DNA from: Citrobacter werkmanii NBRC 105721
GTDB taxonomy: Bacteria > Pseudomonadota > Gammaproteobacteria > Enterobacterales > Enterobacteriaceae
DNA: 64,000 nt
Assembly (NCBI GenBank): GCA_000759755.1
Contig: BBMW01000009.1
Coordinates: 248,001 to 312,000 of the forward strand
Direction of reading: 5' to 3'
The translations under genes and the position numbers were made by a program. Below the pieces are notes generated by a model. It saw only the letters and a program-made list of their open reading frames with translations, ran no database searches and was not told the DNA's origin. Of this stretch, positions 21,410 to 29,286 are shown piece after piece; positions within the stretch are counted from its first letter, which is position 1, and the number at the start of each line of letters is the position of its first letter.

Positions 21410-21475
21410 TGATTGTCACGGATTCTGTTAGCAGCCATAACCATCGCTCATTGGGGACCTAAAAAGCCATCCCGG

Positions 21476-23308
21476 TTACATCAGGGGGTGTTGACCGCTG
21501 TTCCGCCACATCCATGATTTCTGGCTTTCCGTATTGATAATTTTCAGGTGGTGATATGAACCGGTACTGGCATACAGCGCAAAAAACTGTGACAGCGCGG
21601 CCCCCAGCAGATATATCTCCCCCTCACTGACAAACGGAGCCGGGTTGATCCACAGTGTGGTGGCAAGCCCTCTCCTCGGAACGCCCTTAAACAACCAGTC
21701 TATCGGTTTCGTTTCCATTCGTTCTATCGCATCCAGTTTCTCACGTGAAAGCCGGGCCAGTTGGGGATGATGAATACCGGGCAGGTCAAAAGTGCACAGG
21801 ATCTCAATCAGCGCCTCCCGCTCCAGCAGGGAAAGATAATTCAGGTTCATACAGGAAATCAGCAACCAGAGCCTGTCATCGTCGGTCACCGGATTGAGTG
21901 AACATGTCGGACATGTAACGTTACTGAAAGAGGCCACTGCCGGATTTTTGCCCACGGCGACGCAGACATCGCCGGGATGCAGTTGTTCAGGTAACATCCG
22001 GTTGGTACAGACCAGCTCAGCCGTAACGACTTCATTTTCCGTCAGGGAAGGGTCCGGCTGGCTGCCATCGGCATGTATGAAAGCGACGGTGTGCTCAGTG
22101 CCGCGATGGAGTAGCGAGGTTTTTGTCCGGTGCTGCCAGTACACCACTTTCCTCTGGCCGCTGAATTCTGTCTGATGGTCAAAACTTTCAAACTCAGGCC
22201 ATGTCTGTCTGTTTTTACCTTTCCCGGCCCCCCCCTCCGGTGCCTGAGTGTGACAGCTCACCGACGCCACCCGGAAAATATCATACGCGTCCGGGCGTCG
22301 GCGGCTGGCAAGCAACGGATATTGCAACGCACGGCCATCGGGTCGGATCGGTTCAGCAGAGTGCATAAACAGGTTAACAGCAGGCGTGCAGTAAAGCCGC
22401 AGCGAACGGTTGTCCAGTTTGACATCACCCGGCAGCGGATCGCAAAAATGCAGCCTCAGCGTAAAATGACTGAGCGGAAAATCATCCGGCAATGACACCG
22501 CCCCACGAAGGTGGAAGAAGAAAAAACTTTCCGGAAAGCAAAAATATTCATGGAGAACCCGGTAGCCATTGTGGACCCTTTCAGGCCAGGGCAGCAGTGC
22601 GTCCTCACGCTCAAACCCGGCCGGATCCAGCCATACATCCGGCAGCGGTACCTGGCACTCCCCGGCAACCAGCTCGGCGTCCATCAGGCACTCACTGAAC
22701 CACAGATACAACTGATACCGGGTATAGTCGTCGTCATTACCCAGCCAGAAGCTGAGTTTATTCAGATCCAGAGCATTCGGGGACACTCCGCTGTCCGCAA
22801 AAAAATCAATCTCAATACAGCCCTTTTTAAGGGTACTGTTGTTGCGTATATCCCGAATATGCAGGGGCTGTAACCAGAGATCCCTGGCCAGCGTAAAATG
22901 GCAGACCGGAGGGCGCGTTGACTGGCTGTCAGACAGCGGTCCCCGGTTCAGGGATAATGACCCCGTTGTTGTACGGGATCTGATTAACGCATCGCGGCAA
23001 ACCTGTACCGGCTTTTTCAGCCGGTTTTTAGGCCGGTATTCAATGACCGTCATGGCAGGAACCGGACGCAGATAATTAGGCCACAGCATCCTGATAATCC
23101 CGTGAGTGAATTCAGGAAACCCGTCTTCCAGTTTTTGCCGCAGTCCACCGGAAAGAAGTGCAAAAGCCTCCATCAGGCGCTCAACATCCGGATCGCCATC
23201 CTTCTCCGCCAGGAAACGGGCCAGCCAGGGCTTTTCCTTTGCCATTAATTTCCCCATCTGACGAAGATAGTCCAGCTCTTCCAGGTAATAACGCTCTTCA
23301 AAAGCCAT
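21476..23308 (-). CDS. tssF: Type VI secretion baseplate protein TssF (orphan)
   Basis: 610 residues from the ATG at 23308 (MAFEERYYLEELDYLRQMG); a longer frame to 23380 is unlikely. It has the TssF pattern: an N-terminal acidic helix region with DPDVERLMEAFALLSGGLRQKLEDGFPEFTHG, then MLWPNYLRPVPAMTVIEY, and a full C-terminus. TssF builds the baseplate wedge with TssG, TssE and TssK. Here tssG and every other core gene are missing; beyond its end lies only the IS remnant and kdpE. It points away from the vgrG modules. The frame is intact, so it could be expressed, but alone it cannot make a secretion system. Confidence 0.88.
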   Translation of the reverse strand: MAFEERYYLEELDYLRQMGKLMAKEKPWLARFLAEKDGDPDVERLMEAFALLSGGLRQKLEDGFPEFTHGIIRMLWPNYLRPVPAMTVIEYRPKNRLKKPVQVCRDALIRSRTTTGSLSLNRGPLSDSQSTRPPVCHFTLARDLWLQPLHIRDIRNNSTLKKGCIEIDFFADSGVSPNALDLNKLSFWLGNDDDYTRYQLYLWFSECLMDAELVAGECQVPLPDVWLDPAGFEREDALLPWPERVHNGYRVLHEYFCFPESFFFFHLRGAVSLPDDFPLSHFTLRLHFCDPLPGDVKLDNRSLRLYCTPAVNLFMHSAEPIRPDGRALQYPLLASRRRPDAYDIFRVASVSCHTQAPEGGAGKGKNRQTWPEFESFDHQTEFSGQRKVVYWQHRTKTSLLHRGTEHTVAFIHADGSQPDPSLTENEVVTAELVCTNRMLPEQLHPGDVCVAVGKNPAVASFSNVTCPTCSLNPVTDDDRLWLLISCMNLNYLSLLEREALIEILCTFDLPGIHHPQLARLSREKLDAIERMETKPIDWLFKGVPRRGLATTLWINPAPFVSEGEIYLLGAALSQFFALYASTGSYHHLKIINTESQKSWMWRNSGQHPLM

Positions 23309-23939
23309 GGTATTAACTCCCGCAATGATTAAGAGATCCAGGATGAATACTGCCGTCTTTGTTATTACCGGCAATAACATTTCCTCAGGTTATATTTGCA
23401 AGCAATAACAGAACATATCCGGAATGGACACCGCAGCAACCATTCACTGGAATGGAAATAATACAGATTCAGTTATGACAACAATAATACGTCCGCAGGA
23501 GCATTTTTAAATCGATTTTTTAAAATAATGTATGAATTCTCTGTGCTGTGATATACAACACAAAATAGCGAAAAATGACATGGTAATAATGTTTGCATTA
23601 CACAGATAACAAGGCAACCATTCATTTCAGCAATATATAATGATAATTAACTTCCGAATGGTAAAGATTAAATAACATCGCAAGGATCATACAAATATAA
23701 TATATTTGTATGATTTTTAATTATTACAGCAAGAGGAAACCGATATTCGCAGACATGGAATATACTGCTCAAAATATGCAGAGAAAAGCTAAAACCATTC
23801 GAAGAATATCGCATTACGTTTTTATTCACGGGAGATGGCAGATGCCGGAAACTTCGGCGGTAGCGTGCCTGAATATAAATATCACTCTCAGCTACTGCCG
23901 CAGTATTTATTTTCCTGTCATGCATCAGAGAGGCATTTT
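23309..23939. other. A/T-rich divergent region between tssF and vgrG
   Basis: About 630 bases with no convincing gene. Short frames here are low-complexity and lack ribosome sites. It contains a perfect A/T-rich palindrome (listed separately) and presumably the vgrG promoter. GAGAGG directly before 23940 fixes the vgrG start. Confidence 0.6.
23686..23714. repeat. Perfect 12-5-12 A/T-rich inverted repeat upstream of vgrG
   Basis: ATCATACAAATA and its exact complement TATTTGTATGAT flank the spacer TAATA, and a T run follows on the plus strand. It may be an operator for the vgrG module or a weak terminator. It is the strongest palindrome in the gap. Confidence 0.6.
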
Positions 23940-26234
23940 ATGTCACTGAAAGGACTTCGTTTCACGCTGGAAGTTGACGGGCAGAGTTCCACCACCTTCG
24001 CGGTGGTCAGTTTCCGTCTGGTCCAGAAATATTCACTCCCCTTTATGCTGGAGGTGGATGTCGCCAGCGACTCTTTCCGCCAGCGTGCTGAAGAACTGCT
24101 TGAAAAAAATGCCACCCTGACCCTCTGGCAGGGTGCACAGGTGCTGCGCCGTATCAGCGGCGTGATTTCCACCTTTGGCATGAAAGAGCACGACGGCTGG
24201 CAGATGCAGTACCGCTTCAGAATTCAGCCCCCTCTCTGGCGCTGCGCCCTGCGGCAGAACTTCCGCATTTTCCAGCAGCAGGATATTCAGGCTATCTCTG
24301 ACACCCTGCTGCGTGAAAACGGCATCACCACCTGGACGCCCTGTTTTTACGAGGACCACCCTGCACGGGAATTCTGCGTCCAGTACGGCGAGTCTGACCT
24401 TGCGTTCCTGACACGACTGTGGTCCGAGGAAGGGATTTTCTTTTTTGACCGGTTCTCCCCGGAGGGAGCCGACCAGAAAATGACGCTCTGCGATAACGTC
24501 GCCGGACTGTCCCGGCTTCCGGCCTCCATAGCGTTCAATCCGAACACAACCACGGAAGTCACCACGGAGTGCATCAGCCAGTTCCGTTACGAGGCCACCG
24601 TCAGCCCCTCTTCCGTGACGAGCCAGGACTACACGTTTAAAGTCCCCGACTGGCCCGGATATTATGAGCAGGAAGCGGATAACCTGAATGGTCAGTGGGC
24701 ACAGTATGAGATTTTTGATTATCCGGGCCGTTTCAAGGACGAACAGCACGGGGAGGATTTCACCCGCTATAAAATAGAAGGCTGGCGCAGTGGGGCCGAA
24801 ACGGCACTCTGTGTCAGTAATTCCCCCAAATTATGGCCCGGCATCCGCTTTACCCTGTCAGACCACCCGATACCTGCGCTTAACCGCAACTGGCAGGTGG
24901 TGAGCAGCACGCTGGTAGGCGTGCAGCCTCAGGCCCGCCACAGCAGCGCCGGACAGGGGACTCTGCTCACCAACCAGTTTTCCGTTATCCCGGCAGAACA
25001 GACATGGCGTCCCCGCCCCCTGCCAAAGCCCAGAGTGGACGGTCCGCAAAGCGCGGTGGTTACCGGCCCGGTAGGGGAAGAGATTTTCTGTGATGAGTAT
25101 GGCCGGGTGCGGCTGAAGTTCCTGTGGGACCGCTATCATGGCGGCACGGAGGACAGCTCCTGCTGGATTCGGGTGTCACAGGCATGGGCCGGAGCCGGAT
25201 TTGGCCATCTCGCCATTCCCCGCGTGGGGCAGGAAGTGATTGTTGATTTCCTCAACGGCGACCCGGATCAGCCTATCGTGACGGGACGGGCCTATCACGA
25301 AGATAATCCCTCGCCGGGTGACCTGCCGGCCACCCGGACAAAAATGACCATCCGCTCCAAAACCTATCAGGGCGACGGGTTTAACGAGCTGACCTTCGAA
25401 GATGCCACTGACCAGGAGCAGGTCTATATCCACGCGCAAAAGAACATGGATACCGAGGTGCTGAACAATCGCACCACCGATGTGAAGGTGGATCACAGCG
25501 AAACCATCGGCAACAACCAGAACATTACCGTGGGTCTGGGCCAGACGGTGACGGTGGGTAAGGAGAATGCAGGCGGTCACGATCAGAAAACCACCGTGGC
25601 GCATGACCAGACCAGCTCGGTGGGTAATGACCGCCAAGTGACTGTGGGTCACGATGATACAGCGACGGTGAAGAACGACCAGAGGGTGGAGGTAACACAT
25701 GACCGACGTGAAAGAGTGGGCAATGATGAGACGCTCGTGGTTAGTCATGACCGCAGGGTGGCAGTGACGGGGAAACAAGAGCACACGACAACGGGAGACC
25801 ATATCAGCTTAGTGAAAGGCACAAAGAGCTTGGAGGTGAAGGGAGATCTGGCGCAGAAGATAAGCGGGGCGCTGGGGATAAAGGTACAGGGGGATATCGT
25901 ACTGGAGAGCGGTAGCCAGATAAGCCTGAAAGTGGGCGGTTCGTTCGTGGTTATACATGCTGGCGGTGTGGATATCGTCGGGCCGAAGATAAACCTGAAC
26001 GGTGGGGGAAATCCGGGAGATGTGATACAGCCGATGTCTGTAACAGAACTGGGGGAATATAACCAGCAATTTCAGTTTACAGATGATGATGGAATCCCTT
26101 ACGCAAACATGAAGTATGTCGCATTTTTTATTAATGGTGTAAAAACTGAAGGAATAACGGATGCAGATGGGAAAACGGAAGTATTTATTCGTGAGAAAGA
26201 AGAAAAAATCGACGTACACCTGATAATGAATTAA
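23940..26234 (+). CDS. vgrG: Type VI secretion spike protein VgrG with transthyretin-like tail
   Basis: 764 residues from the ATG at 23940 (MSLKGLRFTLEVDG), after GAGAGG. The order is a gp27-like base (1 to about 370), the OB-fold and DUF2345-type region with EEIFCDEYGRVRLKFLWDR and GFGHLAIPRVGQEVIVDFLNGDPDQP, then a needle of degenerate repeats built on V-x-V-x-H/N-D (about residues 500-610), the needle end SGSQISLKVGGSFVVIHAGGV, and a last ~60 residues resembling a transthyretin-like tail (FQFTDDDGIPYANMKY, TDADGKTEVFI). Such tails are known to dock effectors on VgrG. It begins module 1; the effector gene follows after 35 bases. A truncated near-copy lies at 29273. Confidence 0.95.
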   Translation: MSLKGLRFTLEVDGQSSTTFAVVSFRLVQKYSLPFMLEVDVASDSFRQRAEELLEKNATLTLWQGAQVLRRISGVISTFGMKEHDGWQMQYRFRIQPPLWRCALRQNFRIFQQQDIQAISDTLLRENGITTWTPCFYEDHPAREFCVQYGESDLAFLTRLWSEEGIFFFDRFSPEGADQKMTLCDNVAGLSRLPASIAFNPNTTTEVTTECISQFRYEATVSPSSVTSQDYTFKVPDWPGYYEQEADNLNGQWAQYEIFDYPGRFKDEQHGEDFTRYKIEGWRSGAETALCVSNSPKLWPGIRFTLSDHPIPALNRNWQVVSSTLVGVQPQARHSSAGQGTLLTNQFSVIPAEQTWRPRPLPKPRVDGPQSAVVTGPVGEEIFCDEYGRVRLKFLWDRYHGGTEDSSCWIRVSQAWAGAGFGHLAIPRVGQEVIVDFLNGDPDQPIVTGRAYHEDNPSPGDLPATRTKMTIRSKTYQGDGFNELTFEDATDQEQVYIHAQKNMDTEVLNNRTTDVKVDHSETIGNNQNITVGLGQTVTVGKENAGGHDQKTTVAHDQTSSVGNDRQVTVGHDDTATVKNDQRVEVTHDRRERVGNDETLVVSHDRRVAVTGKQEHTTTGDHISLVKGTKSLEVKGDLAQKISGALGIKVQGDIVLESGSQISLKVGGSFVVIHAGGVDIVGPKINLNGGGNPGDVIQPMSVTELGEYNQQFQFTDDDGIPYANMKYVAFFINGVKTEGITDADGKTEVFIREKEEKIDVHLIMN

Positions 26235-26269
26235 TACATTTAATAACCAGCATAAGGAAATCTGATTTT

Positions 26270-27598
26270 ATGGCGATTTACAATATTCAAACGAAAATAA
26301 AGTCTAATGCAGAATGTGAGAAATTAAGCTATACGATGCAGGTATATCGTTATCACAATGGTCAAAAACAAGATGCTCTGTCACTTACACCAATAACTGT
26401 TTTCCAGTCAGACTATCTTACTCAGGAACATCAGAGTGTAGATTTAACAGATGAAGAAGCTAAGGCTCTCTATATATTGGAGCTGCAATTATATAAAGAC
26501 AACGGGAAAGGTGCACAACCACTGACAGGGATTAAAGGAACCTGTATTTATTGCTTTGAAACAACGCAGGAAGTTCAGCAAAGTTATATTGAATATTATG
26601 AAACATCGGCTAGCACACAGAAAAAAAATGGCGATCAAATAAATCAGTTTATGAACTGCATTTCAAAAAAAACACGAATATTTGAAGCACCAGAACATCC
26701 ACAGAATGACCCACTGGATCCATTTACATTTGAAATCATTACAGCATCGATCCAGAAACGATTACCTGCACTAGGTGTTTCATTGGCTCAAGGACAACAA
26801 AGTAATGTTACAAGAAATGTATTACAGAGTACAGCCACTTACCCGGATCAAGGAGAGAGTAGTTTGTGTGGTGCCGCAGCAGTCTTTTACTGTTTACAGC
26901 AGGATAGACCTGATTTATACCGCCAGATTGCACTGGATTTATGGAATCGCGGGGAGACATGTTTAAGAGACTGGAGTATTAAACCCAGTGAAGGGTGTCG
27001 CCATCCAAAAGCGTTTTTCTATCAGAATAATACTCCTCAAGTTTCTCCTATAGACTGGCTCACTTTAGCTAGTTTGCGAGATTCGGAAAATATATTTAAG
27101 AGTTATGATTCTCCTGATGATCAATTTTCTGGTATAACTGATGAATCGACTATAAAACAATGGTTTAAAAGATTTGATTTCAAATTTATTACTAGATCAT
27201 CTCAAAATTCCTCTTCACATGGACAAGTAAATCATAGTTACAAAGATAATTATGATAAACTTCACGAAATATCAGTATTAAATAATTATCTTGCTAAAGA
27301 CAAACATGTTCCAATTCTTATTAACGCTTCATTGCTAGGAAGTTCTTGTCAAACTCTTACTGCCAACCACTGGATAGTAGGAACAAAACCGTTGCAATTA
27401 GTTAACAGTGGAATTATTACAGATAATATGACATTAACAAACTCCATATTATCTGAGGAAATAATATTTGAATGTTTCTCTTGGGGTGAAAAACAAACAA
27501 TAACAAATTTTCGGCACGAGCGAAACCGTAGCCCCGCTACTCTAAAAGATTTCCTTGGTTGTTTCTATGGTGGTATAATATATGATCACATCATATAA
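26270..27598 (+). CDS. Putative type VI effector with papain-like Cys/His signature
   Basis: 442 residues; I do not recognise a named family. Residues 1-110 form a beta-rich region of unknown role. Around residue 194-205 QGESSLCGAAAVF looks like a papain-fold active-site helix with Cys200 and an upstream Gln194 that could form the oxyanion hole. ANHWIVGT places His367 before a beta strand, and FECFSWGEKQT follows as the next strand, the usual order in papain-like peptidases and amidases. There is no signal peptide. Position right after a VgrG with an adaptor-like tail and before two lipoproteins suggests an effector acting in the target periplasm, either a peptidase or a peptidoglycan amidase. 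The gene is much richer in A and T than vgrG. Confidence 0.65.
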   Translation: MAIYNIQTKIKSNAECEKLSYTMQVYRYHNGQKQDALSLTPITVFQSDYLTQEHQSVDLTDEEAKALYILELQLYKDNGKGAQPLTGIKGTCIYCFETTQEVQQSYIEYYETSASTQKKNGDQINQFMNCISKKTRIFEAPEHPQNDPLDPFTFEIITASIQKRLPALGVSLAQGQQSNVTRNVLQSTATYPDQGESSLCGAAAVFYCLQQDRPDLYRQIALDLWNRGETCLRDWSIKPSEGCRHPKAFFYQNNTPQVSPIDWLTLASLRDSENIFKSYDSPDDQFSGITDESTIKQWFKRFDFKFITRSSQNSSSHGQVNHSYKDNYDKLHEISVLNNYLAKDKHVPILINASLLGSSCQTLTANHWIVGTKPLQLVNSGIITDNMTLTNSILSEEIIFECFSWGEKQTITNFRHERNRSPATLKDFLGCFYGGIIYDHII

Positions 27599-27618
27599 TT
27601 AACGAAGGACATAGTTTA

Positions 27619-27993
27619 ATGAAAATTATACCCAGTCAATTTTTATTTTTTTTCTCATTATTTATTTCTGGGTGCTCATCAGAAACAAAATTCATACCTC
27701 ATGAGTTACCGATAGCGCAGTTTAACAAGCCATACTTTGTGCGAATAGAATTACCGCCAGGGGAAGCCGTATATTGTCACAGCTTATACGCACGTATAGA
27801 GCCTGTAAATTCAGGAATTAGTTCAACTATAGAATATTTTCATTCAAATGAAAATAAGAGAAGTTTTTTTTGCAGGACAATTGATATTCAAGGCACGCCT
27901 AAAACAAACAAAAAAATCATAATTACAGTCACTGGGGGAGGGCCAGCACATAGTTCTATTGTTAATCAAAAATATATTATTGAGGTGAAGTAA
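27619..27993 (+). CDS. Small lipoprotein, candidate immunity protein 1
   Basis: 124 residues with a lipoprotein signal peptide: a hydrophobic FLFFFSLFISGC and the lipobox ending at Cys19. No known family. It shares a clear pattern with the next gene product: LPPG, a VYCHSLYARIEPVNSG block, FC, I-x-G-x-PKT and a final YIIEVK. It follows the effector gene by 20 bases. A membrane-anchored periplasmic protein next to a type VI effector fits an immunity role, which is inferred. Confidence 0.6.
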   Translation: MKIIPSQFLFFFSLFISGCSSETKFIPHELPIAQFNKPYFVRIELPPGEAVYCHSLYARIEPVNSGISSTIEYFHSNENKRSFFCRTIDIQGTPKTNKKIIITVTGGGPAHSSIVNQKYIIEVK

Positions 27994-28100
27994 CTTTGAG
28001 GTTGCTGAACACAATACTGATTTATAATTTTTATCAGATTTAGTAAACAATATTTAGGCCGATTTGAAAATCTTAGTATCAATATAGTTAACCTAAAGAA

Positions 28101-28496
28101 ATGATTATGCAAAGAACAATCATGCTTTGCTTTATATTTTTTATTACGGGCTGCTGTTCATCAAAAGATAAATTTCTTCCTGAAACATTACCAACAGCAA
28201 AAGTTGGTGAATTGTATAGCACTAAGATAACTTTACCTCCAGGACAAAGTGTCTTTTGTGAAAGTATGTATATATCAATAGAACCTGTCAATTCAGGACT
28301 TATAGCAGAATATAAAGACCCAGCAGGACATGCAACTTTTTGCGCTTCAGTGATTATTCATGGCATTCCCAAAACCACTAATCCTATTTCAGTCAATTTA
28401 TATGGAGAAGGTCCTATGGCTGGAGGTGGGGGGCTAGGGGCGATACTAAGTCACACTGTCCACGTTGACCAAAATTATATCATCAAAGTCGAGTAG
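28101..28496 (+). CDS. Small lipoprotein paralogue, candidate immunity protein 2
   Basis: 131 residues with the lipobox FFITGC (Cys at 18). It is a diverged paralogue of the lipoprotein just upstream, sharing LPPGQSVFCESMYISIEPVNSG, FCASVIIHGIPKT and a final YIIKVE. A glycine-rich insertion, GPMAGGGGLGAI, is unique to this copy. Two related lipoproteins after one effector suggest a duplicated immunity gene or one kept against a different relative of the toxin. Confidence 0.6.
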   Translation: MIMQRTIMLCFIFFITGCCSSKDKFLPETLPTAKVGELYSTKITLPPGQSVFCESMYISIEPVNSGLIAEYKDPAGHATFCASVIIHGIPKTTNPISVNLYGEGPMAGGGGLGAILSHTVHVDQNYIIKVE

Positions 28497-28578
28497 TATT
28501 TTACCAATCCCATGTAGTAAGACGCAGATTCATTTTAATCAAGAATCCGTCGCTCCTCAATCAAACTCAGGAAAAAAT

Positions 28579-28863
28579 ATGCCCGCAGCAGCCAAGCTCA
28601 GCGATAAAGGTACTCAGCATGACGGTTATTACGAAACTGTGATCATCGCAGGCTCATCAACTGTATTTATTGACGGATCACCAGCAGCTCGTCAGGGGGA
28701 TCCACTAGCCCCTCATGCTAAACCAAAACATCCCCCTCACCCTCGAAAAATTGCTGGAGGGTCAGAAAGCGTCTTTATCGATGGTTTGCCTGCCGCCAGA
28801 ACGGGGGATGCGGTTGACTGTGGTGGTGTAATAATCGGTAATAGTTCAGTCAATATTGGCTGA
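28579..28863 (+). CDS. PAAR-domain spike-tip protein (module 1)
   Basis: 94 residues from the ATG at 28579 (MPAAAKLSDKGTQHDG). It has the PAAR features: repeated VFIDG-x-PAAR-x-GD motifs, HAKPKHPPHP with the metal-binding histidines, DCGGVIIG, and a final SVNIG. PAAR proteins sharpen the VgrG trimer. It is almost identical to the second PAAR gene at 32880; the match begins at the start codon and ends just after the stop, so it is a cassette-like duplicate. Confidence 0.92.
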   Translation: MPAAAKLSDKGTQHDGYYETVIIAGSSTVFIDGSPAARQGDPLAPHAKPKHPPHPRKIAGGSESVFIDGLPAARTGDAVDCGGVIIGNSSVNIG

Positions 28864-29272
28864 CATGGAAATATATATCTAATCTCACAGAAATAAATAA
28901 GACCGAATACTTTCTAGAAAAATATTTCTACATATAAAATTGGTACCAAAGATCCAGAAGAAAACTATAATGTATTTTTTGAATCTTGTTTTGAAGTACC
29001 ACAATCCGCTATAACATCAATTTATAACAAAGTTATTCATGGCATTATCATGGCAAACTTTCCGGGACTATTTACAGGGAATCAGATCGTAAAACACTTT
29101 ACTTTTCATCAAAATTTAACCGCTAATGATTATACCTTAGAAAATTATAGCAACATAGATAGTCTAATTAATGATGCAACTATTCTGGGGAGAATGATAT
29201 CCAAGGAAATATTTGACGCAAGAAATTATTGTGAAAATCTGGCCCCAGGAACACATTTTATAACCTCTTATT
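28864..29272. other. A/T-rich stretch between PAAR 1 and the truncated vgrG
   Basis: About 400 A/T-rich bases. The only sizeable open stretch is the unassigned fragment listed at 28918. No promoter or repeat is obvious. It occupies the place where the first 495 bases of the second vgrG should be. Confidence 0.5.
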
Positions 29273-29286
29273 ATTTTCTTTTTTGA
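28918..29286 (+). pseudogene. Unassigned ORF fragment joined out of frame to vgrG sequence
   Basis: Open from 28918 after a stop codon, with a possible ATG at 29050 (MANFPGLFTGNQIVKHFTFH). The reading frame runs into the vgrG-derived sequence out of frame and ends at 29286. No signal peptide or known motif is visible. It may be the remains of an older effector or immunity gene cut by recombination. Expression as a 78-residue protein is possible but unsupported. Confidence 0.35.

Noticed and set aside
25500-25800. Short regular repeats that might be a CRISPR array
   Set aside because: They are degenerate codon-level repeats of V-x-V-x-H/N-D within the VgrG needle and translate in frame; there are no identical repeats with unique spacers.
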